In this document: positions 34,901-46,698 of the stretch, in pieces
Numbering within the stretch: position 1 is the first letter of the stretch
Layout: each line of letters opens with the position of its first letter
Assembly (NCBI RefSeq): GCF_000226115.1
Contig: NC_016458.1
Span: 8,475,501-8,539,500, forward strand
DNA length: 64,000 nucleotides
Reading direction: 5' to 3'
DNA from: Thermothielavioides terrestris NRRL 8126
Lineage: Eukaryota; Ascomycota; Sordariomycetes; Sordariales; Chaetomiaceae
Translations under genes and position numbers: made by a program
The notes under the pieces: model-generated
The model's input: only the letters and a program-made list of their open reading frames with translations
Database searches by the model: none
What the model was told of the DNA's origin: nothing

Positions 34901-36900
34901 TATATATCTCGTAGTAGGTTCAAAGCTATATATATAGTCGATCGCCTCTAGTGTATCTAGCTAGCGATAGAAGTTTAAGAAGTCAATGCTATTGACCTAT
35001 ATCTATAGTATATTATAGGAAATAGGCTGTCGTAGTAGCGCCTAGATATAGTGTACTTTCTATATATAGGTAAAGACTCGTAGTCAATCTTTAGTAGTCT
35101 CCTAGGTCTCGACTAGGGCAAATATATTATATCCTAGGTATATCTTTATCCTAGAGCTAGGCTATTAGCAAGGCTCCTATAGGTAGATAACGTTGGCTTA
35201 GTCGTCCTAGCTAACGTTGAGGGCAACCTCGTATATGCCCTAGCTATATTGTATATTCGCCTAGATGACCTAGAGGTCGTAGGCCTACTTAACGTTACTT
35301 ATTGGCCTAGGTAGCTAGCAAACTACTTAGGGCCCTAAGGTTATATTTAACAAAGACTATATTAGCTATATGCAGCCTATATAGAGCCCTAACTATAATC
35401 GTCGGTTGTACCTAGGCCCGAGCCTAGGCTTCTTAATTGGAGGCCAGTAGCTCCCCTAAGCCTAAGGGCTTAGGTAGGCTCGGTTCTATTAACTATTGGG
35501 GGGGCTTGGGTATACTATATATAACCCCTCTATTAGTACTTATCGTAGATATAGGTATAGCTACAAAGCGCTTTTCGCCCTACTCTCCGTTAAGGCTCTA
35601 AGGTCTCTTATTAGTATAATAGGTTGTCATTTCTATATTTTATAATTAGTTAGCTTCGGCAAAGAGGCAGCTTCTAGCTGCCTTAACTATAGCCTAGGCC
35701 TTCCTTCTAAGGGGGACCTAATGCCTATTCTTATAGATAAGTTTAGCAAAGTAGTCTTTATAGCCCAATATAAAGGGTCCTAGACAGTTGGCGCATTAGA
35801 TAGATATAATATATTTACCTATATAATAGTCGAGTCTATCGCTATACTTATTATAGTATAGTACCCGCCTACACTTAGCGATAGAGCAATAACCTTAGTA
35901 GCTAGGGTTATATATTCGAAGGATTAGCTTTTTATTGACTAAGCGCACTATCTCGCTTATACTAAATAGGCGGAATAGCTATATTAGTTAGAGGAACAAG
36001 ACGATAAAGGTCCTATAGCCCAAGTATAGGTCTAGGCCTCGCTAGGAGGGCATAATGTTGTATAGGGCTACCCCTATCTATACTACTATTTCCTCTTCAA
36101 TGATTTCTATAATATTGACTATACTCTATATAGTATAGAAGATCTATAGCACTTTCTTAACGATATACTAATACTACTTCTCTAGGCAGCTAATAGAAGT
36201 ACCTCCGTAGATATAAAGGATCTTAGTAGCGTTAGTAGGTTCGAAGAGTGTATTATAGGTAGCGACGTCTATTATATAGATAGCGTATCTAGAGTTGGTC
36301 TAAATATAGTCTAGGATCTACTAGGCGGCAAGCTATAGAGCCTATATAATCTCTATATATATAACGAAAGCCTTTTAATAAGGGGCTCTAGTAGTATATC
36401 CTATCTTGTTATAATCAAAGGCTACAAGGACCTTGAAGTCTTCTTTCTTAGGCTAGGCTCTAGCCTTAGCCTTTATAATCGTTACAGTCGTCGTAAGGTT
36501 CTTTAAAGTAGGTTAAAGGCTCGTAGGCTAGTTACCGCCTATTGACTTAGTAGTATAGGAGTAGGTATATAAGGCTACTATAGCCTAGGAAGCTTCGCCT
36601 ATAGGCGCTAAGGAGATCGAGGGCGTAGGTACTAACTAGGTTCGCTAGGTAGCCCTAAGGAACTATACCTTAGGGTCTAAGTCTTTCTAAGTACTATCAA
36701 ACTAGTAGAGAGCTATAACTATATTAGTTATAGTAAAAATATAGATACTAATAAAGTATAGAACATTATTAACAACCTCCTAGTACTCCTAACGTAGCGT
36801 TTCCTAGTAGGGCCCCTAGAAGAAGGCTACTACGCTATCGAGCCCATTGGCAATAGCCTCGACTACCTTCCTCTAGCGTTGCAGCTTCTACTCCGCCTTA
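31950..36900 (-). pseudogene. LINE ORF1 and ORF2 remnants (zinc knuckle, endonuclease region, RT, RNase H)
   Basis: Minus-strand reading, stops ignored. ORF1 (about 36.9-35.5 kb) ends in a knuckle-like CANCLGPFILGYKDY at about 35.79 kb and a basic NRHQVPLRRKA tail. The start of ORF2, where the endonuclease should be, is too decayed for motifs. Reverse transcriptase: LVTFNVQGAFNALLSKRL (about 33.58 kb), TPQGSPQS (about 33.39 kb) and FGYANDVSLVRF (about 33.31 kb, the YADD site with D-to-N). RNase H: an SSLEKDND-type start near 32.35 kb and KWSLGHIGILGNEITNQL (GHxGxxGNExAD type) near 32.0 kb. RIP has destroyed all frames. Confidence 0.8.
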
Positions 36901-37282
36901 TAGAGATGCTAGCCAAGGGTGGCTTTAGCCGTTCTATTGGACTCTATCTTCGTAGTAACGCCCTTCGCTAGATCTAAGGCAAGTAGAGGCGTAAAACCGA
37001 CGTTTTTATACCGTTTAACACGCTATAGGTTGATAGCTATAGGAAGGTCTATAGGGCAGGTGCCTATAGCGTTCGATACAACGTTATCCGGCTATAATAT
37101 CACCCTAAGCGGCGTTGTAGGAATGCTACCAGCTATACCGTCAATACGACGGTGGCCAGCGGCCCGATCGAAGTTGGTAGGTTTGATAGGGCGTGTTAAG
37201 GCGTAAGCTGTGGTGCTAGGCGTTGACACTAACAGTGGGTGCCAAGAAAAAATTTTTCAAGGAGAAGGTGCAATCCAGTGCT

Positions 37283-37683
37283 GGGAGAATATGTAAGACT
37301 CCATTGGTGACGCTGACCATCAGAATGTGGACACGAGCCTGTAGCCAACTGAGCACAATCCAAGCCACTGGGAAAATTCGAGCGTTACCAAGCGACTCTC
37401 ACTGTGACTGTACAACACTCATTTTGCAATTATCTTTCCGTTTATCGTGAATTTCTACCACGTCTTTCAAGCTCTACAACTTCATAACTCTTCCCCCAAT
37501 GAGCAGGGAAGCAATCGTGTGTAATAAGGGCTCCAACGGGACGCCCGCAACGTACTGTATTAGCTCGGTATGGCAATATACGGTATTGGCGGCGTTCTGA
37601 CTACGCTTTACCCTGCACCGCCGCTACCACACTTTCGCCGTGGCCCTTGCGCACCCCAACGGCCACAGTGTCGCCGCAGTCGA
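37283..37683. other. Intergenic, nothing recognised
   Basis: Unique DNA from the LINE border to the end of the SDR gene. No frame or repeat supported. Confidence 0.5.
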
Positions 37684-38514
37684 CTAGCGCCTCCGTGACT
37701 CGGGGAAATCGACAAATCCCTTCCCGGCCACGAAGGTCGCGTACCACGGGATGTCGGTCTCCTCCTCAGCCAGCTTCAGATAAAACTCGCCAGCCGCGGG
37801 CCCTGAGATCTTGGAATAGACCGGCTCCCCTGTTTCGACCCGCTCGTCGGCGAAGTAGAACCTGTCGGGCCGGCATGGTCAGATGCGACGTCCCAGAACA
37901 TAACGCCGAGAAGCCCGAGTGGAGGTGATATATCAAAGACGAAGCAAATGAAAGCGAAGGCAGGAAAAGACCTACTTGTACCCCTTTTCCTTGTAGACCT
38001 CCGAGGCCAGACCGATCCAGTAGCTGGCGGCGCTCTTGCCGCTGCCGAAGCTGACGGTGAACGTCTTGGGGAGGACGACGGCGGCGCAGATGTTGCCCGT
38101 GTAGATGAAGGCCTTGGGGACCTCCTTGGGCAGCGATTCCCAGCCCGCCACGGCCTCGCGGGCGGCGACGTAGGCGCTGGTGTGCGTCACGGCCGTCACC
38201 GACTCCAGGCCGTCCAGTGGCACTGTGAACGGGTTGGCCGCGTCGACCGGCGAGACCACGGCGCCCGCGTTGTACACGACGACGGTGGGGGGACCGCCGA
38301 GCTTCTTCTTGACCGCCTCGAAGAGAGGCGGGACCGAGGCGTGGTTGGAGAGATCGGCCCGGAGGGTGAGGAATCCCTCGGCTGTGGTCTGGCCGTCCGC
38401 TGCGCTGCGCGAGACGAGCGCGACCTTGTACCCCGCTGCCTTGAAGCCACGGCCCAGCGACTGGCCGATGTTCTTGCCTGCGCCGAGGACGAGGAGGATC
38501 TTCGATGCTGCCAT
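37684..38514 (-). CDS. Atypical short-chain dehydrogenase/reductase
   Basis: Two exons, 38514-37976 and 37861-37684; 114-bp intron (GTAGGT...ACAG); 238 residues. VLGAGKNIGQSLGRGF is the SDR cofactor loop (GxGxxIG), the Arg of LVSRS suggests NADP(H), and VVYNAGA is the NNAG-like motif. At the catalytic site the usual Tyr-x-x-x-Lys reads F156-GSG-K160, so the Tyr is Phe. The surrounding SFGSGKSAASYWI is otherwise conserved in style, so this is probably a subfamily feature, not decay. Length and fold fit the classical SDR. Without the catalytic Tyr, activity is uncertain; a binding or regulatory (NmrA-like) role is the alternative. Confidence 0.82.
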
Positions 38515-39493
38515 TATGTCAGATCAATATTGCTGGCTTTGGGTGTTCCGTGTAAACTCAGGAGTGTTGGAGGAGGTGTTAGGGATGTCAAGCGCGGCTC
38601 CGGCTCACCAACAACGAGGCCGGAGCTCCTTTATATGCACCTCTAGATATCAATCCATCAGGATTATCCTGATCGCCGACTTGGGTCACGCAATTCGTCG
38701 GACTTGCTGACAATTGTAGGACTCTGCTTGTTAAGCACCTTGGAGAAGTTGAGCCGTTTCCGGCCCATGACTAGCCAAGCACAGGCATGTCGCCGGAGCG
38801 GTGGGGTTCGATACCTCCTGATTTCGCCCGCGTCCTATCTGACAAATTCACCTTGCGAGACCTGGCTACTTCCCTGGTTGGCTTTCAATAACGTGCTGGC
38901 TGCAGCAATGGCGGGCTAGCCCACACACACGGCGCCATCCATCCATTAAGTCATGAACCTATTGCGCGACAACAACCAAGGTAGGTACAATCTTCCTGCA
39001 GACACCGTTTGATGCACGGTAACACGGCCGCTTTGCCTCGACTGCGAAGAGGTTGACTTTTCGGATTCTGGGCTCTCTTCTATAGATCTGGGAAGAAAGA
39101 CGGGCGTGTCAGCGTGGCTGGCAGTGTTGCACTTGCAACCAACAGCGGAGATCGTGTTGAGCGCGGAAGATGACAAAGATGTTCATGCATCGTTGTGCAT
39201 AGATGTCGGCCGTTGGATGATCGGTTCTACAGCAAACCTGTTACAGGCAAAAAGCAAATGGCAATACTAGTAATAATCGGGGCAATTGGATAATAGACTT
39301 ACAGAGAAGATGACCGCAGCATCCAATTCACCGGCTGGGCCTGAATCGCCAGCGTTACGCCGGCGGCTGAGCACGCCGAAGACCCAGTCTGCATGCCATC
39401 TCTCCGGTTCCACCCAATTGTTGCGGACCATCTCGGCGACGATGAGGACTCCTCGCCCACAAGAAGCAAACGATCTCGATCTCCAAAAACGAG
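38515..39493. other. Intergenic, no clear gene
   Basis: Promoter side of the SDR. The plus frame from 39286 (MDNRLTEKMTAASN and on) is open for 150 codons but overlaps the next ORF in another frame. It may hold an upstream exon of that gene; no good splice pair seen. Confidence 0.35.
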
Positions 39494-39790
39494 ATGAAAG
39501 ACCTGCTCCGGCGGTGCGGACGGCAGATCTGGGAGAAGCTCAAGGAGAAAGCGCGGCCCGAGTACCAGGGCAACATCTGGCAGAACCGCGACTACCGCGT
39601 CGACGCCGGGTCTGCGCTGCGCGACTGGCCGCGCGTCAAGAGTTGGAACCTGCAGGTCAACAGGGAGGCGGCCCGGGAGGTGCTGCGGGGCCGCACCACG
39701 CACCAGACTCTGTTCTGGGACGGGTTCGACCTGGATAACGTCCCTAAATACGGGGTCTGGGAGAAGAGCATCTTGGACCGGTTCATGTGA
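39494..39790 (+). CDS. Hypothetical protein, possibly the last exon of a longer gene
   Basis: 98 codons from an ATG at 39494, strongly C/G-ending. It contains LLRRCGRQIWEKLKEK, then EYQGNIWQNRDYRVDAGSAL, KSWNLQVNREA and TLFWDGFDLDNVPKYGVW. No transmembrane segment or signal peptide; charged and aromatic-rich, soluble. The frame stays open upstream as KKQTISISKNE before reaching a TGA, so the true start may lie in an earlier exon. I recognise no family. The 184-codon minus frame over it is an antisense shadow. Confidence 0.5.
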   Translation: MKDLLRRCGRQIWEKLKEKARPEYQGNIWQNRDYRVDAGSALRDWPRVKSWNLQVNREAAREVLRGRTTHQTLFWDGFDLDNVPKYGVWEKSILDRFM

Positions 39791-40155
39791 AGGCCGGGGA
39801 AGGATTCCGTTGAGTTCCAGCTTGTCTCGAAGGTTTGAAGGCAAGGGCATCAATCAGACACTGGCGCACACTGTTTCCGGCTCTGGATCTAGCAGTTGGT
39901 GGAGGACCGTTCCTCTTCTTCTCTGCAAACTTGATTGATATTATCCCCCCATTTGGGGCTGCCTGACGACACTAGGTTCTGGTCGGTCTCTTTGTTGGCG
40001 CTTCCTCATCCACAGCCTAGGTAATGCCATTCTTTTTGCAAATCGCCCAGATGAACGGAAAAGCTTGCGCTCTAGGGTCTCGCCTTGGAACATCCCTCCT
40101 CAGATGCACTCCCAACTCCCGTCTTCTGTGAAGGGCAGATGTCTCTGTAACGCTC
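39791..40155. other. Intergenic, 3' flanks
   Basis: Shared 3' flank of the orphan ORF and the surface-protein gene; nothing recognised. Confidence 0.5.
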
Positions 40156-41475
40156 TCATGCAGGCAGTTCCAGCACCGCCCCCTGACCGGGCCTCTGATT
40201 TCCCATCGTCTGTGTCCACTGTCCCGGCCCGCCCGGCCCCAGTCCCGGCTGGCCCTGTTGATGACTCATCTCGCGCTCCTCCTCGACAGTCGTCAATGGC
40301 GGCATGCCGACCCACCCCTGATTCGCATTCGCATTCGCTTCTTGCGATCCCATGGCAGGGGGAGAACCAGGCGGAGACACCTGCCCGCCATATTCATGTC
40401 CGTCTCTATATCCCGGCGTCATCGGGCTCACTTCCCCAGGCAACTCTGGCCGCACCACCCACGGCCCAACCGGCAACTCCGAATACGCGGGCCGCGGAGG
40501 AACCACGGGAGTGGGCATCTCGGCCGGTCCCGTACCCCCGCTCTTGTCGTCGTGTGTGTTTGGTCCTGCGGCCTGTCCCGCTTCCGGGCCGGCCGGGGTA
40601 TTCTTGTCGTTCCTGCGGCGGCGGAACACCACCCAGAGCGCCGAGAGCGCGCCGAACAGGAGGATGCCGCCCACCGCCGCGCCGGCGCCGATGCCTGCTT
40701 TTGCGCCGTCGCTTAGGGAATGGCCTAGGGATGGAGTGGGATTGTCGCTGGCTGAAGCCGTCGTTGTGGTAGGAAGCACGGAGCTTGATGTTGCGGAGGC
40801 GAGCGTGGAAGCGGCCGAAGGGTGGGTGCTGGACAAGCTGGACGACGACGAGCTCGTTCTCAGTGATGCCGTCGGAAAGTGGCCCGGCTCCCACTCAATG
40901 GTGCCGCCTGACCGGCTTGGCAGACTTCCGATTGCTGCGATCTGCGAGGGGGCAGAGAAGGCCACGGTCATCGTCTCGGACGCCGACGGGCATGTGCACG
41001 GGTCGCCGACGGTGATGGTGTACGGTTTGGCCGTCTCCTCGCAGGCCACCCTGTATTGACATGGTTAGCTCGGAGCCGGAATACTGGCGCTGTGTTCGCT
41101 TCAGGCAATGTTCACCATCGATTGGGCTTGCAGTAGATGAGTCCAGCCCATGGGTAATCTAAAAGCACGTCTCAGCGGACTCTGGTCAGCGTCGCATGGA
41201 CCGCCGTGAAATCTCTCTCTGCCCTTCATACCCTTGTACGACTTCTTATCCGGGCAGCTTGCGTCCCTGTATTCCAAGTCGGTGCACCCGGCGAGGTAAG
41301 TGGTGCCATGCTCTGGGTTGTAGCAAGCATTGTCGTCGAGGCAGTAATCGCCAGCCTGGCAGCACTGGTAGTTGCCAAACACCCAGTTGCCACAGGGAAT
41401 GAAGTTATCAGCGGCCAGTTGCCTCACTGCGGAGAAGCAGGTGCCGTTGCTGATGGATTGGTCAGGGTCAGCCAT
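40156..41475 (-). CDS. Single-pass membrane protein with Cys-rich N-terminal domain
   Basis: Three exons, 41475-41232, 41158-41116 and 41050-40156; introns of 73 bp (GTATGA...TTAG) and 65 bp (GTGAAC...ACAG); 393 residues. Residues 1-120 hold about twelve cysteines (ISNGTCF, FIPCGNW, YQCCQAGDYCLDDNACYN, GCTDLEY, SCPDKKSYK, LIYCKPNRW, VACEETAKP, DPCTCPSA). A Ser/Thr-rich stalk follows, then one hydrophobic helix (AGIGAGAAVGGILLFGALSA) with RRRR on its inner side, then a Pro-rich tail. This is the layout of a widespread Pezizomycotina surface family (Wsc/Mid2-like topology) with no assigned function. No classical signal peptide; an upstream in-frame ATG at 41601 gives none either. The 43-bp middle exon joins LIYCKPNRW to VACEE cleanly. 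Confidence 0.78.
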
Positions 41476-43822
41476 TTCGCTGGTTCGCTGGGGTTGGGTC
41501 GTTCTTAGTCGCAGAAGAACGAGAGGACGGTGCCTGCGATTGATGATCGGGTGAGTTCGGCGGTTTGCCACTGACGGGATGCATTCAGGAGGAAACCGCA
41601 ATCAAGTGGAACAAACGGGCGTGGCTGGCTGGCGATGAGCGAAGAGCCGATCTGGGGCGAAGAGGGAAGGAACGAGTTGAGCCCGTGGAATTCGCGCAAC
41701 CAAGAAGCGGGAAAGAAGGAAACTAAAACGGTGTACCGTGTCGCTCTTTGTTTGCTAAGGCGATATTACTGTGAAACACTCCAACCCCGCTCACGGCCGA
41801 CCATGTTCTGTCACAGTTCATTCAACTGTGGCCGCAGTCGGGCCGGGTTGCGCGTGAGGTCGGACGAGATCCGGGTTGCTTAAGCAAGCGACGTGGCTTG
41901 CCGGCCAGTCTCATCGATACTAAAATCAACCGGCAGACCGCAGCATTGGCCAGTCTGCAAATCTTGCGAGTTTATCTGGGCACATCATACCACTAAGCCA
42001 AGAGCTGGGTGAAGATGAATCGACTACAACTCAAGAGAACGCGGAACCGGCATCTACGAGCCCAGCTGAACACCACCAACAACATCCCCACCAACCAAGA
42101 TGTTAAACTTCATCCCGACAGTGCAGCTGTGCTGTATGCGCAGTAGTGAGCAGGAAACCTTTTTTCGCAGGACGTCATGCCACACCTATTCTAACCGCCC
42201 GCGACTGATTTTGCCCCAGAGGCTCGTCTCCAAGTGTCATGGGGGCGTTTTCTCCCTCCATCCTCGTGGACAATCGATTATACAAACGCCACGACCCCGG
42301 CATTGCCGGTACGGCGGAGATATATATGATTCTCCTGATGATAAATGTGCTGCCAAAAGTCCCATACCAGACTTTCTACCCCGGGTTAAAGCTCCCAGGT
42401 CAGATCCAGTCCTCAGGCTTCAGTCTAAAGCTGAAGCCCGCGCAACTCCCAAGTTGATGGCGCGCCCACCAGCTAATCCGGCCATGCCGGGGGAACGCAA
42501 CAGCTTCTGACTCGCCGCACTCAGCACGAAGAGGACACAAGAGTTCACAAAAACATCCCGAGACGAGAAAAGAACGCGACCAGCAGAAGGACAACGGAGG
42601 GGATGATGAGCAAGGCTGGTGCGGGCAGGAGAAGACTGCAATTATGCGGCACGACCGTGGCGCAGTATGACGGGATAGGAGCAGAACAGCCAGGTCGCGG
42701 AACACAGAGTTGATTGTCCATGCCTTCGTCAAGGCGGTGCGCAAGACGCGGCCCAGCCCGCACATAGTCCAACGGTGTCCGACTGTGCTCGAGTGAAGGT
42801 GAAGCATGTTGCCAGGCCACCAATTCCGACAAGCAGCACTGGGAGAGCCCCGAGATTTCTCCCCGGTCCATGGTCCTATCTATCGCTGGACGAGTTACTA
42901 TGGCCAGGCTCACAAGTCTCTTTGCATAGAGAGTGAGCCAGGGACACAATGCGCCAGTTCAGCCAGTGCAACCCGGGACCAAGGCTCCCAACAACTCGAT
43001 CAACTCAGATATGAGGCTCAATTTGGATTGGATGGCGTGGATCGTGGTGAGTTCGTCGTTCCATCTAGTCAATCGCCATACATATCCCTAACCCTGGCGA
43101 CCGACCTCCTTGCTCTGCGTCGACCCTCTTGCCTCTCGAGATCAAATTGCGATAGGCATTTCTTCGGCTGTGGCACTTGCTTGGGCAGTCGGTTGGCTCG
43201 GTTAAAGTCGTTGTGACACTGTGAGTCTCTGTGACTGGCTCCGTTTATATTGCCAAGCCGGGAGGGCGGGGCGGTTGGTCGTGGCTGTGGTGGCTGCCTA
43301 GGCGGGCTGGGATGCATCTTGTGCGGCGCGAGCAATAGGATGCGGTCTTGGCTGTTGATTCGAAACAACTCAAATCCAGGGCAGGATATGATTGCCAACA
43401 GTGCCGAATTGCGGTGAACTGCGTTGAACTGAGTTGAATCGCGTTGAAGGGATTGAGGCAATGGGAGCCTGGCCCGGGAACCAGCGCGGGAACGGGACAC
43501 CTCATCGTGCTGGTCGGATTGTCTCACACTTCGGCATAAAATCTTGTCAAGCGCCTTTCCTCTATACCTTATTTTTCATAGGTATACGGAGTACCTACCT
43601 GCCTATCTGTCACCTGGACTTACTAGTACACAGTAAGCAGGACCGCGTTGCTTTGCACTGTGGCACTCTTGGCTTGCAGTGGTGCGTTCAGCTCAAAGCT
43701 TGATGGCGATCTCGTGCGCTCTGACCCGACCCTGGCCACCCCAGCTGCAACTGCAACTCCAGCTCCTGAACCCTCCCCGCGGTGACCGTTCAGGAATTCT
43801 CCAAACCATCAAACTCAGCGCC
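41476..43822. other. Long intergenic region, no supported gene
   Basis: 2.3 kb of unique DNA between two divergent surface-protein genes. Several frames of 70-150 codons exist on both strands but none has domain, signal or consistent codon bias. It may hold a non-coding transcript; nothing in the sequence proves it. Confidence 0.45.
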
Positions 43823-43867
43823 ATGAAGACCCTTACTGTGCTTCAACCATCAAACTCTCCGCCATGA
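43823..43867 (+). promoter_or_regulatory. Upstream ORF created by tandem duplication of the CFEM start
   Basis: A 14-codon frame (MKTLTVLQPSNSPP) whose TGA overlaps the CFEM start as CCATGATG. The stretch ACCATCAAACTCAGCGCCAT and the next 20 bp are repeated once, about 41 bp downstream, so the uORF start is a copy of the real start. Overlapping stop/start suggests translational coupling or repression. Confidence 0.6.
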
Positions 43868-44902
43868 TGACCCTTACTGTGCTTCTAATCTTTGCCCTAG
43901 CCCGCGTCGCTGTCGGCCAGTTGGCTAGCCTCCCCTCGTGCGCTGTGCGTCTCCCCTCCCATGCTCAGCGCTGCATCGCCTGATGATGGAGGCAAAGCAT
44001 CGTCGGGGAGTCAACTAACCTGCGCTCTTATGCTCCAGCAAGATTGCGCCGACCATTACCTGACCAATTCCGGAGACTGCGGAAGCGACCCCAAATGTAT
44101 CTGCTCAAACAAGGACTTCCTGAGCAACATAGCCTGCTGTGTGGCTGCTGTGTGCGACCAATCCGACCAGGCGTCGGCTATCTCCGTTGCCGTCGACGTA
44201 GGCTACATATCTGCCCGTAACCCGCCCCGTTCACAATCGATCGAGGTATCTAATCATCGACTCTCTTGCTTCCTGACCCTTTAGTTGTGCAGCGCCTTTC
44301 AGGTGACCATCCTCCCGACCAGCGCCTCCTGCAGCACTACCGCATCCAACACGCCCGTGACGACCTCTTCAACCGGGACAACCGCAGGCTCTAGCAGCAC
44401 CCCGAGCGTGACCACCGACAGCACCGCAACCCCCGCCTCCACCGGCAGCAACCCCCTTCCAACCTCCACCTCCACCACAACCAACACCAACAACGACAAC
44501 CCCGCATCCGCCCAGGGCAGCAGCAACAGTCCCAGCAGCACATCCCTCTCCGGCGGCGCGATAGCCGGCATCGTAGTCGGCGCGGTGGTCGGCACCGCGC
44601 TCATCGCCGCCGCCGCGGCCTGGGCCTGGTACATGCGGCGCAAGCTGGACGCGCAGCGGCGGCGGCTGGACGCGCTCGAGCAGCAGCAGCAGCAGCAGCA
44701 GCAGCGAGACGGAGGCGCGGCGGCGCATGGGTTCGGGTTCGGCAAGGCCGAGCTGGACGCTGCTGCTGCTGCGCGCCGCCCGGAGGAGTATCCTCAGGCG
44801 TCGGGGCCGCTGCCGATGGGTGTGCTGCCGGAGGCGATGGGCGAGCCGGTGCTCTTGCGGGTGGAGCAGCCGCCGGTGGAGTTGCCTGCCGGTCGAGGGT
44901 GA
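43864..44902 (+). CDS. CFEM-domain surface protein with transmembrane helix
   Basis: Three exons, 43864-43944, 44039-44197 and 44285-44902; introns of 94 and 87 bp; 285 residues. Signal peptide residues 1-18 (MMTLTVLLIFALARVAVG). CFEM domain residues 24-82 with the eight-Cys pattern C26, C30, C41, C47, C49, C61, C66, C82 (plus C60) and Asp44, the residue that ligates haem in studied members. A Ser/Thr-rich stalk follows, then one helix (IAGIVVGAVVGTALIAAAAA) and a cytosolic tail with an eight-Gln run and Ala-rich patches. CFEM proteins act in haem-iron uptake, cell-wall binding or surface sensing (Pth11-type receptors have seven helices, unlike this). The start is overlapped by a 14-codon uORF. 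Confidence 0.9.
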
Positions 44903-46698
44903 GTGAGTGGTGCCGAGCGAGGGAGAAAGCTGTGGGGGGGATGTTTGCGTGTTGTTGAAGCTATTTCGCAGGGCGGAGTGGGGGAGTGCGACTCAGGGGT
45001 GGTTGGTTGGGTGTGCTGCTTGGGGGTTGGCTGTGGCCAACTTGGCGGTTACGTCGTGGGTAACTGGATGTGGTTTGGTAAACCAGGGCCCAATGTGATG
45101 GGCTTGTATCTGTGAGACAGACACAAATGGTGGTCGAGTCACATGAAGATGTCGAGCAAGCTGGAACCGCTTGGCAGGGACACATCCATCGGACTGGCCT
45201 CGATGGTTCATGCTTGTGGAAGGGGGAAGGCATCTGGAGCTGGACAGAAGATTGCCCAGCGACATGTTAAGATGGGAAATCGGATGAGTCCAAAGACACG
45301 GGGTGCAACACAGCGTGGTAGCAGTACCATTTGAGACCGTGCTTGCGCAAAATAACCACACCAAGAGCTCCCACTCATACGGGTGAAGCCTTGGCTGACT
45401 CCTCGAGGCATTCAGTTCTTCTGCAATCCCAGGGCATGCCACGGGCCGTCCTCGAAGGTTTCCTCTTTCCACCGCTGCAACGAAGAGTAGTTTCCCTGAC
45501 CAATGCTTCCTTTCGCCACGGCATCTCTGATTTGGGAGAGGGTCAGCGGCGACGCAGCAGCGAGTCCGACCTAGCCGTTGTGAGCAACGTGCCCTCGACC
45601 TAGACCACCTGCGTGCAGACAGGACAGGACAGTGCTGCCGAACCTTGCAAGAGTCTCTCGATGTGGCCATGTGCCCATTGACTGGGCCAGTGCTTCGCTT
45701 GACGGGATCCCGGGGGGGCGAGGAAGGATTGCGCATGACTGCTAGTACCAGAATGGAGGTGCAGAGACTCGCCTATCACTGGAAACGAAGAAAATAGCTT
45801 GAGGACCAAGTAACCAAACAAGGCGATGAGGGATATGGTGCGAGGATGGGAGACATCTGAGGGCCATGATCCGGATTGAGTTCCAGGTTGCTGTTTAAAT
45901 ACTTAGAGCAGGGCCGACAGAGACGGAAAAAGGCAACGGAAAGGGCCAGGGAAGAAAACACGTCCACAAACCTCAATGTCACTTTTTTGTTCACCTGCTG
46001 TCTGCGGGGCGAAGTCTACTCGTAGCATTGGCATGTTCATTTGATCGGTGTCGCCACCCAGAATGGGTGTGAATTTCTGGAGCAAGATTGAAACTTAAGG
46101 TGGTTGGCCGGACAGGAACCCTACATTAACAGTTGGCGAACATTCCGGGAATCTGGGACAGCCTTTGCAGAAAGGGACATTCATCGACCCCTGTTTAACT
46201 CATAGTCCCTGCGGGGCAGCAGACAGCCTTTTGCAGAAAGGGACATTCACCCTTGTTTAGTCCCTGCAGGGGAGGCAGTTACACGACGTACACTACATCC
46301 TGCCACGTCCGTGTGTTGCTTGTGGCAGGGGCTAACGACCAACTACACAGGAAGGTATTGACGGATAACTAAGGTACCTACCCTAAGGCGAAATGGAAAA
46401 GTGGAGATTTTCGCTGCCCTCCGTTGAACAGTGGTTGGCTGACCTTTCGAATGTCACTTTCGTCTGAGTGGCGAGCGCCAAGTCGAAGAAGCTGTTCGAC
46501 TTACCCCTGTCCAAGAAAGGCGCAAGGCAGACCGAGGCGGACTGCCGACAGGCGGTCAGAGGCCTGGTGCGCGACCCAAATTGATGCATGCGCAGCTGAG
46601 GCTTGAGTTGCTATATTACCAGGTTTTCTTTCCATGGATTCCCACCCCGCAAGACACACCCGCCCGCCGTGCGTAGGAGGTCCAAAGCCGCCGCAACG
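44903..46698. other. Intergenic, repeat only
   Basis: A minus frame at 44993-45736 (247 codons) has no domain or signal and looks like chance. Apart from the tandem repeat at 46159-46278, nothing is recognised. Confidence 0.4.
46159..46278 (+). repeat. Two-copy tandem repeat
   Basis: CAGCCTTTGCAGAAAGGGAC, ATTCA, then TGTTTA and TAGTCCCTGC-GGGG occur at 46159-46219 and again at 46224-46278. GTCCCTGC with nearby GCAGAAAGGGAC gives each copy a weak inverted symmetry. Confidence 0.6.

Larger units (their letters stand above)
30359..37268 (-). mobile_element. Tad1-like LINE (non-LTR retrotransposon), RIP-mutated
   Basis: Full insertion of 6.9 kb in minus orientation. The 14-bp duplication TGCAATCCAGTGCT lies at 30345-30358 and 37269-37282. 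The 3' end (left) carries a GTT-repeat tail (AAC on the element strand), as expected for this LINE group. Stops are nearly all TAG/TAA, TA-rich RIP style, and RIP ends sharply at both borders. The 5' end reads CTTCTCCTTGAAAAATTTTT. Confidence 0.9.

Noticed and set aside
44993..45736. 247-codon minus frame downstream of the CFEM gene
   Set aside because: No domain, mixed codon use and no plausible promoter or splice pattern.
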